A stretch of 64,000 nt of DNA from Synechococcus sp. WH 7803. Lineage in GTDB: Bacteria > Cyanobacteriota > Cyanobacteriia > PCC-6307 > Cyanobiaceae. The notes below the pieces were generated by a model. That model worked only from the letters and a program-made list of their open reading frames with translations. It was not told the origin of the DNA and did not search any database. The translations under genes were made by a program, and so were the position numbers. Shown piece after piece: positions 44,133 to 53,631 of the stretch (the first letter of the stretch is position 1; each line of letters begins with the position of its first letter). The stretch spans positions 558,001 to 622,000 of the forward strand of contig CT971583.1 of assembly GCA_000063505.1 (NCBI GenBank), written 5' to 3'.

Positions 44133-45396
44133 GCGGCGCTGCCCCCCTGTGATCACAGGTCAATCCCGCTGATTCTGGTAACTCAGGGTTCCAGGGTTGG
44201 GGCTCGATCATCCCGAAATCCTTGATCACCTGGAACCGCCCTTCGGAATCGGCTCGCGCCAGGAGGGACCGTTTCTTGAAATGCAGACTCGGCATCATGT
44301 GAAGAGAGCCCTGGGGTGCCAGCACACGGCGGCCCATCAAGGCGGACCGCACAGCGTTGGTTTCTGTGCTGCCAGCAGCCTCCACCGCCTGAGCCCAGAG
44401 GTGTACCAGGCTGTACCCCGCTTCCGCCGGGTCATTGACAACGCGGTGGTAGCCGTACCGTTGCCGGAAGCGTTGCGCGAAAGCGGTGGATTCCGGTGTC
44501 TGCAGGTTCTGGAAATAACTCCAGCTTGCATAGGTACCAGCGATCTTGCGTCGTCCGATCGCAACCGCCTCTTCCTCCGACACGGACAGACTGAGCACCT
44601 TGAGGTCCGAACGCTGATTCAATCCCTGCTTTTGCAGGGCCTGGAAGAAAGCGATGTTGCTGTCGCCGTTGAGGGTATTCACCACGGCAACCGGACCTGC
44701 CTTGAGAGCAACTTGAATGTCTGCGATCAGCGGTTCAACAGCTGCACTCCCAAGCGCCAGGTAGCGCTCGTTGAGCACACGCGCTTGTGCGCGCTGCGCC
44801 TGGGCGCGGATGATGCGATTGGCTGTTCTCGGATAGACGTAATCCGAGCCGATCAGCAGCAGCCGTTCGCTGTGATTGTTCAGCAGCCAATCCAGGGCCG
44901 GTTCGGACTGCTGGTTGGGAACCGATCCTCCGTACACCACAGCAGAAGAACACTCCTGTCCCTCGTATTGCACCGGATAGAACAGAAGCCTGTTGTTGGT
45001 CTCCATCGCTGGAACCATGGCTTTGCGGCTGGTGGAGGTCCATCCACCGAAGATCGCCACCACCTTGTCTTCGTTCAGCAGTTGTTGTGCTTTGCGAGCG
45101 AACTCGGCGGGATCTGACATGCCGTCTTCTTCAATGGCCTTCACCAGCACCGCCCGGCCGTTGAGTTTGAGGCCGCCAGCGGCATTGATCTCTTCGATCG
45201 CCAGACGCTCCGCCTCGGCCACTGTGGCTTCCGAGAGCGCCATGGTGCCGGTTCGCGAGTGCAGGATGCCAACGCGAATTGTGGCGGTGTGCGGCGGCCC
45301 ACTGCGCTGCCCGCAGCTGAGCAGCAACAGTGAGCTCAGCAGGCTGATCAGGCCTGGGAGGCTTCTCCTCGTCGCAGTCGCGATGCCTTTGTTCAT
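44122..45396 (-). CDS. UrtA-like periplasmic binding lipoprotein
   Basis: A 424-residue type I periplasmic binding protein. A lipoprotein signal ends at Cys28 (LLLLSCG). The mature part resembles urea/short-amide receptors of the UrtA/AmiC-FmdD group: RVGILHSRTGTMALSEATVAE, EINAAGGLKLNG, GGWTSTSRKAMVP, FYPVQYEGQECSSAVVYGG and NQQSEPALDWLL. UrtA normally feeds a dedicated ABC permease; no urtBCDE-type genes are near. Instead its ATG overlaps the stop of a ligand-gated-channel gene by 4 bp. A tethered or free receptor that presents ligand to the channel is the simplest reading. Ligand unproven. Confidence 0.85.
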   Translation of the reverse strand: MNKGIATATRRSLPGLISLLSSLLLLSCGQRSGPPHTATIRVGILHSRTGTMALSEATVAEAERLAIEEINAAGGLKLNGRAVLVKAIEEDGMSDPAEFARKAQQLLNEDKVVAIFGGWTSTSRKAMVPAMETNNRLLFYPVQYEGQECSSAVVYGGSVPNQQSEPALDWLLNNHSERLLLIGSDYVYPRTANRIIRAQAQRAQARVLNERYLALGSAAVEPLIADIQVALKAGPVAVVNTLNGDSNIAFFQALQKQGLNQRSDLKVLSLSVSEEEAVAIGRRKIAGTYASWSYFQNLQTPESTAFAQRFRQRYGYHRVVNDPAEAGYSLVHLWAQAVEAAGSTETNAVRSALMGRRVLAPQGSLHMMPSLHFKKRSLLARADSEGRFQVIKDFGMIEPQPWNPELPESAGLTCDHRGAAPLKE

Positions 45397-46553
45397 CGTC
45401 GTCCCCAGCTGATCACCGCGGTCAGCACCAGCAGGCCCAGGGAAAGGAACTGAAAGCGGGTGTCGGCTTGATTGATCCGCCGCATGGTGCTCGCCTTCTG
45501 TTCATCCGGTGCAGCCACGTAGGCGTTGTACCCCCACGTGAACAATCCGAACAGAGCCATGGCGATCAGATAGCTCGTTGTGAAGAGATCATCAAGGAAG
45601 GTGGTGTAAGGAAGTTTCGGCAGGGAAGAGTGGTACGACTGCTGCAGAAAAATCAGGGTGAGCAGGGCCGTTGATGGAATGGCAAGGCGTACGTCGGAGA
45701 GGGTTCCCTCCACCGATGGCGCCATCAGCACGATCGAATTGATGATCATCAGGGGGATGATCCAGTTCACGATTCCTGGCCAAAGATTCGACTGGTAAAT
45801 CACTTCCAAGCGAACCTGGCTGAGCTGGGGGCGATACCAGGTGCCCAGGCTGTTGGAGCTCCGGCGCAGAAATGGTTTGAAACTGGCGCCCTGAAGCTGG
45901 TAGCCACTGAGAGAGCCCAGTTCTCCCACGAGATTGTCGTTGGAGGGGGTCGGCAACAAACGCAGGTCGGCGTATTTCTGGGAGGTCCAGAGCGGTTCAA
46001 GCTCGATGATGATCGGCACCTTCAGCACATCGAAGGGATCCCTTCGGAAGTCCACCGCATCGTCGTAGAACCGACTCGAGAAGCGGAAGAGCAGCTGACG
46101 TCGCCCCCCTGAGAGCTCGCGCACTCCTGCAGCGGATGGTTCAAAGGTGGAGTCCCACGTCTCGATGCGATTGGTCAGTGAAATCAGATCGGCGGCGTCG
46201 GTGTCGTACCGCTGAAGCAATGCCTCAACCTCGGGGAGCCATTCCAGCCAGATCTCACCATCTGCTGTGAAAGTGCGCGAGTTGAGATTGAGTTCGTAGA
46301 TCTTGTCGAGATGAATACCCGCATAAATGAACGGGTGTTTGGCGACGAGCGCATCGGAGGGCTGGACGGCCTCCAGCCCCGCGGTGCCTTCCATCTCCTC
46401 TTGCACCGCGGCAGGATGAATCGTGTCCGCATTTGGGCCGCGATCAACGAACGCGCGTGTGCCCAACAGCAGAGTGATTGCCAGAACCAAGGCAATGAGC
46501 AGAAATCCGAAGCGTCTTGAGATGGGCAGGCGCATTCGTCCACTGGCGTTCAC
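45393..46553 (-). CDS. Pentameric ligand-gated ion channel (GLIC-like Cys-loop superfamily)
   Basis: A 386-residue channel subunit. An N-terminal hydrophobic segment (about 14-33) may be a signal or anchor. The extracellular ligand domain (about 70-255) contains the Cys-loop equivalent AVDFRRDPFDVLKV, nearly the GLIC sequence, without any cysteine in the whole protein, as is usual for prokaryotic members. Then come M1 (about 258-279), pore-lining M2 (about 284-306) with LPKLPYTTF right after it, M3 (about 320-346) and M4 (about 366-383). The M2-M3 loop motif LPKxPY matches GLIC strongly. It is 27 bp downstream of nfu and overlaps the binding-protein gene. Confidence 0.85.
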   Translation of the reverse strand: MNASGRMRLPISRRFGFLLIALVLAITLLLGTRAFVDRGPNADTIHPAAVQEEMEGTAGLEAVQPSDALVAKHPFIYAGIHLDKIYELNLNSRTFTADGEIWLEWLPEVEALLQRYDTDAADLISLTNRIETWDSTFEPSAAGVRELSGGRRQLLFRFSSRFYDDAVDFRRDPFDVLKVPIIIELEPLWTSQKYADLRLLPTPSNDNLVGELGSLSGYQLQGASFKPFLRRSSNSLGTWYRPQLSQVRLEVIYQSNLWPGIVNWIIPLMIINSIVLMAPSVEGTLSDVRLAIPSTALLTLIFLQQSYHSSLPKLPYTTFLDDLFTTSYLIAMALFGLFTWGYNAYVAAPDEQKASTMRRINQADTRFQFLSLGLLVLTAVISWGRR

Positions 46554-46580
46554 CCAGGATGGCTGCGGAGAGGTGTTGCG

Positions 46581-46826
46581 TCAGAGCACCTGCACCACTT
46601 CGCTCACCTCGGGAATGGCCTCGCGCATTTTGCGTTCGATGCCCATCTTCAGGGTCATGGTGCTGCTGGGGCAGCTGCCGCAGGCTCCCTGGAGCCGCAC
46701 CTTCACCACCGGCCCGTCGATTTCCACCACTTCCACGTTGCCGCCGTCGGCCATCAGGAAGGGGCGCAGCTCGTCGAGCACCTTCTCCACGTTTTCGCTG
46801 GTCAGCGGCATCGTTTCGGAGCTCAT
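46581..46826 (-). CDS. nfu: NfuA/NifU C-terminal-like Fe-S scaffold
   Basis: An 81-residue NifU-like domain protein that carries [4Fe-4S] clusters for transfer to apo-proteins. The CxxC motif lies in [34 protein letters not shown] and the C-terminal [11 protein letters not shown] are standard. It is the stand-alone form common in cyanobacteria. It runs into the channel gene 27 bp later on the same strand. Confidence 0.93.
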   Translation of the reverse strand: MSSETMPLTSENVEKVLDELRPFLMADGGNVEVVEIDGPVVKVRLQGACGSCPSSTMTLKMGIERKMREAIPEVSEVVQVL

Positions 46827-46911
46827 GGCCGGATTCAGAATCTTTCAGCCCAGCGTAGGCATGCGTCCCTCGGGGTTGATCCATACCCTTGAAGGAGGGT
46901 GACCTTCTGCT

Positions 46912-48393
46912 GTGGATCGATACGACGCTGTTCTGGTGGGCGCTGGGATCATGAGTGCCACCCTGGCATCGCTCCTGCATGCCCTGGACCCCAGGCTCAG
47001 GCTGCTGCTCGTGGAGGGCTTGGAGGCCCCAGCGCTTGAAAGCAGTGCTGCGATGAACAACGCCGGTACCGGTCATGCAGCCAATTGCGAGCTCAATTAC
47101 ACCCCCCAGTTGGATGACGGATCGGTCGCGACGGAGAAGGCCCTGGCGATCAATGCGTCGTTTGAACGCAGTCTTGAGTTCTGGGCATCGCTGGCGGAGT
47201 TGGGGTCCCTTCAACCGGACCGTTTTCTGCATCGGGTTCCCCATCTGAGCTTCGTGTGGGGCGAAAAGGATGTGGCCTTTTTGCGGCAGCGGCACCGCCA
47301 ACTCAGTGCTGTGCCGGCGTTTGCGGCCATGGAGTGGAGCACGGATGCCGGAGAGATCGCCGACTGGATTCCGCTGATGATGGAAGGGCGGAATGGGCGT
47401 GAGCCCATCGCCGCCACCCGGGTTCAGCGCGGCATGGATGTGGATTTCGGCAGCCTGACGCAGATGCTGCTGGCTCCACTGCAGAGTGCGGGTGCCTTGG
47501 ATGTGGTGTTCGGCACGCGTGTGCAGAGGCTCAAGCGTTGTCGCACCGAACGGATGACGTCCGGTGATTGGCAGATTGATTTGCGCAGTCCCTCCGGTGC
47601 CCGTCAGGTCAGGGCTCCGTTTGTGTTCCTGGGTGCTGGAGGTGGTGCTTTGCCGCTGCTGCAAAACAGTGGGATCCCCGAGGCTGCCAACTTTGCTGGG
47701 TTTCCTGTGAGCGGCCAGTGGTTGGTCTGTCAGCAACCGGAACTCGTGGAGCATCACTTCGCCAAGGTGTACGGAAAAGCGAAGGTGGGAGCGCCACCGA
47801 TGTCGGTCCCCCATCTCGACACCCGCTGGATTGATGGAACGAGGTCGTTGCTGTTCGGTCCTTACGCCGGCTTCAGCAGCAAGTTCCTCAAGACGGGCTC
47901 GCTGTTGGATCTGCCCAAGTCGGTTCGCATCAGCAATCTCCAGCCCATGCTGCAAGTGGGGGTGAACAATCTCCCCTTGGTGAACTACCTGATCACGCAG
48001 TTGCGCCAAAGCCCGGCCGATCGCATGGATGCCCTTCGGGATTTCCTTCCCCAAGCCAGGGAACAGGACTGGACGCTTTCCGTGGCTGGCCAGCGTGTGC
48101 AGATCATCAAGCGAACCCCTGACGGCGGCCGCCTGCAGATGGGGACGGAAGTGGTGAGCTCCGCGGATGGCTCTTTGGCTGCCCTGCTGGGAGCCTCCCC
48201 GGGTGCCAGCACATCAGTGTCGATCATGCTCACCGTGCTGGAGCGTTGTTTCGCCGAGCCCTTGGCAACGGCGGCCTGGCAGGAGCGCCTCAAGGCGCTG
48301 ATTCCCTCCTTCGGCCACGACCTCAACGCGGATGGCGACGGTCTGCGCCGAACCCGCGAGCGCAGCGATGCGCTTCTCGGCTTAGCTGGCTGA
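46912..48393 (+). CDS. mqo: Malate:quinone oxidoreductase
   Basis: A 493-residue FAD enzyme oxidising malate to oxaloacetate and passing electrons to the quinone pool. FAD-binding [21 protein letters not shown] at the start, [31 protein letters not shown] and the C-terminal [11 protein letters not shown] are typical. The start is GTG 46912. The reverse strand holds a long antisense frame that I reject. The last 12 bp overlap the DedA/TVP38 gene on the other strand. Confidence 0.95.
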   Translation: MDRYDAVLVGAGIMSATLASLLHALDPRLRLLLVEGLEAPALESSAAMNNAGTGHAANCELNYTPQLDDGSVATEKALAINASFERSLEFWASLAELGSLQPDRFLHRVPHLSFVWGEKDVAFLRQRHRQLSAVPAFAAMEWSTDAGEIADWIPLMMEGRNGREPIAATRVQRGMDVDFGSLTQMLLAPLQSAGALDVVFGTRVQRLKRCRTERMTSGDWQIDLRSPSGARQVRAPFVFLGAGGGALPLLQNSGIPEAANFAGFPVSGQWLVCQQPELVEHHFAKVYGKAKVGAPPMSVPHLDTRWIDGTRSLLFGPYAGFSSKFLKTGSLLDLPKSVRISNLQPMLQVGVNNLPLVNYLITQLRQSPADRMDALRDFLPQAREQDWTLSVAGQRVQIIKRTPDGGRLQMGTEVVSSADGSLAALLGASPGASTSVSIMLTVLERCFAEPLATAAWQERLKALIPSFGHDLNADGDGLRRTRERSDALLGLAG

Positions 48394-49035
48394 TTCAGCC
48401 TGCCGGCGGGCACGCTGCTTCACCACCCCGGCGATCAGGGCCAGGGCAAACACCCCCAGAAGGGCTGCGCCCAGAAGAAGCTTGCCTCCGCTGAAAATCC
48501 CGGCTCCAAGCGCCACGATCGGGGCATCACTGAGCAGCACGCTCACGAGCAGGGGCAAGGAAAAGCCACGCCAGCTCGTGCCACCGAGGCCGGCGGCATA
48601 ACTCACGAAATCAAACAGACCTGTCATCAGAAGACCCGTCAGTAAAAACGGGTTGCCTTCCAATTGATGTCGGCTGAATCCTTCCACCTTGGCCATGGCC
48701 TGGTTGCCGACAAGACGTTTGATCGGTTCCCGGCCGTAGCTGCGCGCCAACAGAAAGGCGGTTTCGCAAAACAGCAGATCAGCGATCACGATGACGATGA
48801 AGCCGGTCTGAAAGCCCAGGAGAGCGCCGGCGAGCAGGGAGTAAGCCGTGCTCGGCAAGGCTGGCAGCAGGATGCTGATTCCGCGGAGCAGCACGATGCC
48901 CAGGGGAGCCCAAACCCCCAGGCGTTCCACCTGGTTGCGCAGCGGCTCAAGCCCGTGCACCTGGATCAGGTGAAACAACACGGCGAGTCCGGCGATGCTT
49001 GCAGCGATCAGCAGGAATCGGCGGAGGCGAAGCAT
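48382..49035 (-). CDS. TVP38/TMEM64-family (DedA-like) membrane protein
   Basis: A 217-residue membrane protein of the VTT (TVP38/DedA) family. [32 protein letters not shown] and [21 protein letters not shown] with [15 protein letters not shown] are recognisable. About six membrane segments are seen. Family members are thought to act as lipid scramblases or membrane-homeostasis factors. No neighbours point to a specific pathway. Confidence 0.83.
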   Translation of the reverse strand: MLRLRRFLLIAASIAGLAVLFHLIQVHGLEPLRNQVERLGVWAPLGIVLLRGISILLPALPSTAYSLLAGALLGFQTGFIVIVIADLLFCETAFLLARSYGREPIKRLVGNQAMAKVEGFSRHQLEGNPFLLTGLLMTGLFDFVSYAAGLGGTSWRGFSLPLLVSVLLSDAPIVALGAGIFSGGKLLLGAALLGVFALALIAGVVKQRARRQAESAS

Positions 49036-49119
49036 GGGCTGTTAACGCGTAAATGCCATTGAAGTTCCCACAGGTAGTGGGATGTTTGTGCATGGATCAG
49101 CGTGAGCGCAATGCTGTGG

Positions 49120-49461
49120 TCAACCTTTGGTGAGGGGAGACGACAGATTCACGATCAGCACCCCCGCTGTGATCAGCCCCATCCCGATGAGCTGACCGCC
49201 TGTGGGGACCTGGCGGTACGCCACCACGCCAATCAGCACAATCGCCACAATGCCGATTCCGCTCCAGAGGGCATAACTGATGCCCATGGGAATCGTTTTC
49301 ACCACCCGCGACATCAGCGTCATCGAAAGCCCATACGCTGTCAGAACCGCAAGGGTTGGCCATGGACGGCTGAACCCGTCCGACACCTTCAGGCAGGAGG
49401 TGCCGATCACTTCAGCGCCGATGGCCAGCAGCAACAGTGCCCAGGGGGAGAGGGATGGCAT
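49120..49461 (-). CDS. Small multidrug resistance (SMR) family protein
   Basis: A 113-residue four-helix transporter of the EmrE/SugE family. The essential membrane Glu (Glu17, in LAIGAEVIGTSCLK), the family's SYALWSGIGIVAI in helix 3 and the terminal helix are intact. It would work as a dual-topology dimer using protons to export small cations or guanidinium. Which of these applies cannot be told by eye. Confidence 0.88.
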   Translation of the reverse strand: MPSLSPWALLLLAIGAEVIGTSCLKVSDGFSRPWPTLAVLTAYGLSMTLMSRVVKTIPMGISYALWSGIGIVAIVLIGVVAYRQVPTGGQLIGMGLITAGVLIVNLSSPLTKG

Positions 49462-49534
49462 GGAATCGGCTTGCTGATCGTTTCAGTGTGCCGATCCAGC
49501 CCCCGTAGGATCACCGCGCTGAATGCCGTCTCCA

Positions 49535-50122
49535 ATGGCCAATCTCGACCAGGCTCCCAGCCGCAGCATGCCCAATCTGTTGCATGTGCTCCCGGCCTTC
49601 GCCGACGAATCTGAGCTGCGACTGAACACGATCGTGGAACTCAACTCCAACACGATCAACAAGTACGAGCTGATTACAGAAACCGGTCATCTGAAGCTGG
49701 ATCGCGTCGGTTATTCCTCGCTGGCCTACCCCTTCGCTTATGGGTGTATCCCCCGCACCTGGGATGAGGATGGCGATCCGCTTGATATTGAAATTGTCAA
49801 CGTCACCGAACCGCTCATTCCTGGATCAATCGTTGAGGCCCGCATCATCGGCATCATGACCTTTGATGATGGTGGTGAAGTCGACGACAAGGTGATCGCT
49901 GTGTTGGCTGACGACAAGCGCATGGATCACATCAAGAGCTTCGAGGATCTTGGTGATCACTGGAAAAAGGAAACCACCTATTACTGGGAACACTACAAAG
50001 ATCTCAAGAAGCCCGGAACCTGCACGGTGAACGGATTCTTCGGCACTGAGAAGGCCGTGGAGATCATCAAGACCTGTGAGGCCAGGTACATGGCAGAGAT
50101 TGATCCCAAGCTTGTTGATTGA
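49535..50122 (+). CDS. ppa: Inorganic pyrophosphatase (type I)
   Basis: A 195-residue soluble pyrophosphatase hydrolysing PPi to phosphate. Active-site residues sit in NKYELITETGHLKLDR, DEDGDPLDIEIVN, DDKVIAVLADDKR and the C-terminal HYKDLKKPGT. Start ATG 49535 (MANLDQ) is preferred over ATG 49523 because family proteins begin near here. A strong terminator follows. Confidence 0.95.
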   Translation: MANLDQAPSRSMPNLLHVLPAFADESELRLNTIVELNSNTINKYELITETGHLKLDRVGYSSLAYPFAYGCIPRTWDEDGDPLDIEIVNVTEPLIPGSIVEARIIGIMTFDDGGEVDDKVIAVLADDKRMDHIKSFEDLGDHWKKETTYYWEHYKDLKKPGTCTVNGFFGTEKAVEIIKTCEARYMAEIDPKLVD

Positions 50123-50168
50123 AGCGATTGGAAGTTTTGAGATCCGTTGGACCTCCTCCATCCTTGAT

Positions 50169-50200
50169 GCCGCTCACCGTGCTGTGAGCGGCTTTTTTTT
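50169..50200 (+). terminator. Rho-independent terminator after ppa
   Basis: A 9-bp stem GCCGCTCAC/GTGAGCGGC with the loop CGTGCT, followed by eight T (50193-50200). It lies 46 bp after the ppa stop, just before the end of the convergent COQ4-like gene. Confidence 0.92.
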
Positions 50201-50213
50201 GGTTTTAACGATC

Positions 50214-51191
50214 TCAGGGTTTGATCAATAAGGGGCCCGGTGTGGCTGGGATGTTGTACTTCATCCTCAACTCCACAACGGGTTGATCGGCGATCGCCCA
50301 GAAATCAAGGTCTTGAATGAGATTGATGGAGCAAGCCAAGCCTTTTTCATAGCCAGCCATGGCGGCATCAGGAATGAACTGACCGGTTTCCGGAGGGATG
50401 ATGCTGTTGCTTGTGCTGAACGCCTTGCCGAGGTGGAAGTCGAGAATCACTTCCAGCAAAGATTCGAAGCCGAAGCCATCGGTGAACAGTCCGGCCTGAA
50501 AAGCCGCCACATTCATCTCTCCAGCGCAGTCGGTGTTGAATCCGCCAAGGATGTGGCAGCAGTCGTGATTCACCAGAAGCTCTGAAGTGCTTTTGTGCTC
50601 CCCTGGCAGAGCCCAGCCACGGTCGCGGTACCAGTGAAAGAACGTGTGGCCGAGAGTTCCTTCCGCGTACGAGTCGAGCGTGGCGTAACGGCTGGCGACG
50701 GACGCATCACCGATGGCCTGATGAACAGCTGCGATCACACCGCGAACAAAGCGAGAGGGTGTGTCAAGCCCTAAAAATTCACCCATGCTCCTGCGCCCGT
50801 AGTCGAGAAGCAAGCGTCTGAGGTGGTTGTCTCTCACCTGGTGCAGGTCTTGGAGCGTCTGGGGTGCGATGTTGAGGAATGATGCGAAATCATCCACAAC
50901 TCCCACCATGCGTGGATCCACATTCATGTCCACATAGGGAATGAGCACAAGGATCTGAATCAGCTGGTTTCGCTTGCTTTGATCGCTGATCAGCGCGGGG
51001 TAATCGGGGGGATGGCGAATCTCAAGGGTTTCGAGATCCACTGAGGAATGCAGAACATGGCGCTGAATGGCCTCCATCATCTCCAGAGTGATTGGCTCCA
51101 GAGCAAGCACGCCTCCCGCTGTTCCGACGGTCTTGATGGCTTGCAGAAAAAGGCGTGCTTCCGCGTCCGTCCAACGAAGCTGCTGAGGCAT
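50214..51191 (-). CDS. COQ4-like metal-binding protein
   Basis: A 325-residue soluble protein. Near residue 220 it has the pattern HDCCHILGGFNTDCAGE, which fits the Coq4 zinc/metal signature HDxxHx11E exactly (eleven residues between His and Glu). Coq4 helps ubiquinone synthesis and is a C1-decarboxylating hydroxylase in some organisms; cyanobacteria make plastoquinone, so the role here is unclear. An N-terminal all-helical part (about 20-130, DVDPRMVGVVDDFASFLNI) resembles TerB-like folds. ATG 51191 is preferred; the frame extends upstream to 51623 over other genes. Confidence 0.7.
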   Translation of the reverse strand: MPQQLRWTDAEARLFLQAIKTVGTAGGVLALEPITLEMMEAIQRHVLHSSVDLETLEIRHPPDYPALISDQSKRNQLIQILVLIPYVDMNVDPRMVGVVDDFASFLNIAPQTLQDLHQVRDNHLRRLLLDYGRRSMGEFLGLDTPSRFVRGVIAAVHQAIGDASVASRYATLDSYAEGTLGHTFFHWYRDRGWALPGEHKSTSELLVNHDCCHILGGFNTDCAGEMNVAAFQAGLFTDGFGFESLLEVILDFHLGKAFSTSNSIIPPETGQFIPDAAMAGYEKGLACSINLIQDLDFWAIADQPVVELRMKYNIPATPGPLLIKP

Positions 51192-51350
51192 TGATCGCGT
51201 TCCGGTGCACCGATCTAGCACCCAGGCCCGTGATAACGGTGTCGCTGCCCTGACCAGACGAACGGGTTCTTCAGAAAGTTCTCCGATGGTGGACGGTTTT
51301 TGCTCTGACCGATGAATAGCTTGAGACCAGTAAGTCTTGTGTGTCTTGGA

Positions 51351-51860
51351 ATGAAGCGCATCTGTTTCGAGCGGAGTGCCTGCTCTGCGGCCGTCGTTGC
51401 TGCAGCTCTCCTGGGCGGAGCTGCTCCCGGTTTGGCTTCGAGAGCGCCTGTTCCGGCGGCTGAAGGCACGCTGATTCATCTTGATCTGAGACAGCGGCGC
51501 ATCAGTGTGATCCGCAATGGCGAGCGCATCGGGCCTTGGCCTGTGGCCATTGGAGATCCCAAGACTCCCACTCCGACCGGTGTGTTCCAGGTTGAGAACA
51601 AGCGAGTCAATCCTCAGTACCAAAGCACCAAGTCAGGCCGCGTTCATCCGGTGACTGGACCCTCCAGTCCCTTGGGCCACCGCTGGATTGGTTTTCTTCA
51701 GCAGGGACCCAACCAGTTCGGGATTCATGGAACCCCCTGGCCCCATTGGGTGAAGATTCGAGCGGCAGTCTCCAATGGCTGCGTGCGCATGCTCAACGCT
51801 CACGTGCAAAAGCTTTATGAGCTTGTGGATGTCGGAACCCCGGTGAAGATCACCCGCTGA
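51351..51860 (+). CDS. L,D-transpeptidase with signal peptide
   Basis: An about 169-residue YkuD-domain enzyme with an N-terminal signal peptide (start ATG 51351, hydrophobic AAVVAAALLGGAAPGLASRAP). Catalytic motif: FGIHGTPWPHWVKIRAAVSNGCVRM (His and Cys in HGTP and SNGCVR); substrate strand TPTPTGVFQVENK. It would make 3-3 cross-links or cleave/attach in the periplasm. The copy at 14755 lacks a signal. It ends overlapping the marC gene. Confidence 0.9.
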   Translation: MKRICFERSACSAAVVAAALLGGAAPGLASRAPVPAAEGTLIHLDLRQRRISVIRNGERIGPWPVAIGDPKTPTPTGVFQVENKRVNPQYQSTKSGRVHPVTGPSSPLGHRWIGFLQQGPNQFGIHGTPWPHWVKIRAAVSNGCVRMLNAHVQKLYELVDVGTPVKITR

Positions 51861-52482
51861 TGCCGAGCGCCTTCAAGACGGGGAAGCCTGCACGTAAACC
51901 GGTGAAGATCATCTGCACCGCAATGGAGGTGAGAAGAAGTCCCATGATCTTGGTGAGCACTTGAAGTGCTGACGCACTGATCTTGGAGGAAAGCATCTCC
52001 CCTGCTTCGAAGATCACGTACACCACCACGGTGAGCAGCAGCACCACGCCACTGATGCCGAGTTTTCCGCCCATGCTCGCCGCATTCGGATCTGCGATCA
52101 CCACGGTGAGGGTTCCCGGGCCAGCCAACAGGGGGATGCCGAGGGGAACAATCCCCTTCACAGCGGAATCCTGATCGCGTTCGATGGACGCTGGATCATG
52201 GTGAACCTTGGATGGTTCTGAGCGCAGCATGGAGAGGCCGATCAGAACCACGATCAGCCCGCCGGCCACCTGGAATGCCGGGCGTGAAATTCCGAAAAAT
52301 CCCAGCAGGTCGTTGCCCAGCCAGGTGGCCAGCATCAGGCTGACCAGAAATGTGACTGCACTGCTGCGGGCGATGGCGCGATCTTTGCGCCGGTTCCCAT
52401 CGGTAAACGACAGGTAGATCGGCAGATTGCCGATGGGGTTTGAGATCGTGAAGATCCCGACAGCTGTGTGCAGTAGAGACAT
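51850..52482 (-). CDS. MarC-family integral membrane protein
   Basis: A 210-residue protein with about six membrane segments: HTAVGIFTISNPIGNLPIYLSFT, then GNDLLGFFGISRPAFQVAGGLIV, GIPLLAGPGTLTVVIA and LTKIMGLLLTSIAVQMIFTGL, the standard MarC/UPF0056 pattern. The function in the family is uncertain (export or small-molecule tolerance). It lies 2 bp downstream of hemC on the same strand. Confidence 0.88.
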   Translation of the reverse strand: MSLLHTAVGIFTISNPIGNLPIYLSFTDGNRRKDRAIARSSAVTFLVSLMLATWLGNDLLGFFGISRPAFQVAGGLIVVLIGLSMLRSEPSKVHHDPASIERDQDSAVKGIVPLGIPLLAGPGTLTVVIADPNAASMGGKLGISGVVLLLTVVVYVIFEAGEMLSSKISASALQVLTKIMGLLLTSIAVQMIFTGLRAGFPVLKALGISG

Positions 52483-52484
52483 GG

Positions 52485-53438
52485 TTACGCTTCGGGGCGC
52501 ATCTCTGCGAAGATCTCCTGAAGGATCTCTCCCGCACCGCGGGATTTCAAGTCTGCCGCCAATGCTCGGCCGATGGCTTCGGGATCGGTGAGGCTTCCGC
52601 GGCGCTCGTCACGGATCAGGCGCTGGCCATCCAGGCTGGCCACCATGCCCGTGAGGATCAGCTCCGTTCCATCGATGCGGCTGTTCACGCCAATCGGAAC
52701 TTGGCATCCACCCTCCAGTTCGCGCAGGAAAGCCCGTTCGGCCAGGCAGCGCCCGGCAGTGGGTGCATGCTCAAGCACCTGAATGATCTTCAGGACTTCA
52801 GGTCGATCGCAGACGCACTCGATTCCGAGAGCGCCCTGCCCAACGGCATGCAGGGAGATGTGGCCAGGGATGATCTGGTGGATGCGGTCCCCGAATCCAA
52901 GCCGGCTTAGGCCAGCGGCCGCAAGGATCAGGCAGTCGTATTGCCCAGCATCGAGTTTCTCGAGGCGGGTGATCACATTCCCGCGCACATCCTTGAATTG
53001 AAGATGGGGAAAGTGATGGCGTAGCTGGGCCAGTCTGCGCAGGGAGCTTGTGCCAACCACCGATCCTTCAGGAAGGGTTTCCAGGGTGTGCTCCGCGTTC
53101 TTGCTGTTGACCACCAGGGCGTCGGCGGGATCCTCGCGTTCGGTGATGCATCCCAGCATCAGCCCCTCAGGGAGGTTGGTGGGCAGATCCTTCAGGGAAT
53201 GAACGGCAATCTCCGCTCTGCCCACGAGCATCTGCGCTTCGAGTTCTTTGGTGAACAGGCCCTTGTCACCGATCTTCGCCAGGGCCACATCGAGAATCTT
53301 GTCGCCCTGGGTGGCCATCGCCTCCACCGAGATCGCCAGGCCAGGGTGGGCTTTTTCAAGCTCTGCTTTCACCCAGTTGGTCTGGACCATGGCCAGCTGG
53401 CTGCGGCGGGATGCGATGCGCAGGTGCTCGAGAGCCAT
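52485..53438 (-). CDS. hemC: Porphobilinogen deaminase (hydroxymethylbilane synthase)
   Basis: An about 317-residue enzyme polymerising four porphobilinogen units, upstream of haem, chlorophyll and bilins. Seen: [19 protein letters not shown] at the N-terminus, [34 protein letters not shown] and the dipyrromethane cofactor Cys in [12 protein letters not shown]. The start is probably ATG 53438 (MALEHLR); the frame extends to 53462. Confidence 0.95.
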   Translation of the reverse strand: MALEHLRIASRRSQLAMVQTNWVKAELEKAHPGLAISVEAMATQGDKILDVALAKIGDKGLFTKELEAQMLVGRAEIAVHSLKDLPTNLPEGLMLGCITEREDPADALVVNSKNAEHTLETLPEGSVVGTSSLRRLAQLRHHFPHLQFKDVRGNVITRLEKLDAGQYDCLILAAAGLSRLGFGDRIHQIIPGHISLHAVGQGALGIECVCDRPEVLKIIQVLEHAPTAGRCLAERAFLRELEGGCQVPIGVNSRIDGTELILTGMVASLDGQRLIRDERRGSLTDPEAIGRALAADLKSRGAGEILQEIFAEMRPEA

Positions 53439-53631
53439 GGACATTTGAAAACGATGGGTCACCCTACGAAGCCAAGGGTGCCAAACCCTTTCTGGTTGAA
53501 GGAAGTGACACGGAACTCATGCGCTGGATCCCATCGCCAGCCGTTGCCTCTTCGCGCGGGGCAACCTCTGTTCTCAGGGCCCAGGACGCCGACAAGCCGG
53601 CCTACGATCAATCCTTCATCGATTGGGTTTC

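Noticed and set aside
46444-48054. 536-residue leftward frame antisense to mqo and across nfu
   Set aside because: Covers mqo, a well-supported flavoprotein gene, and has no domain or signal; it is a shadow frame.
50214-51623. 469-residue version of the COQ4-like gene
   Set aside because: The upstream 144 codons cross the divergent transpeptidase gene and look random; ATG 51191 gives a clean protein.
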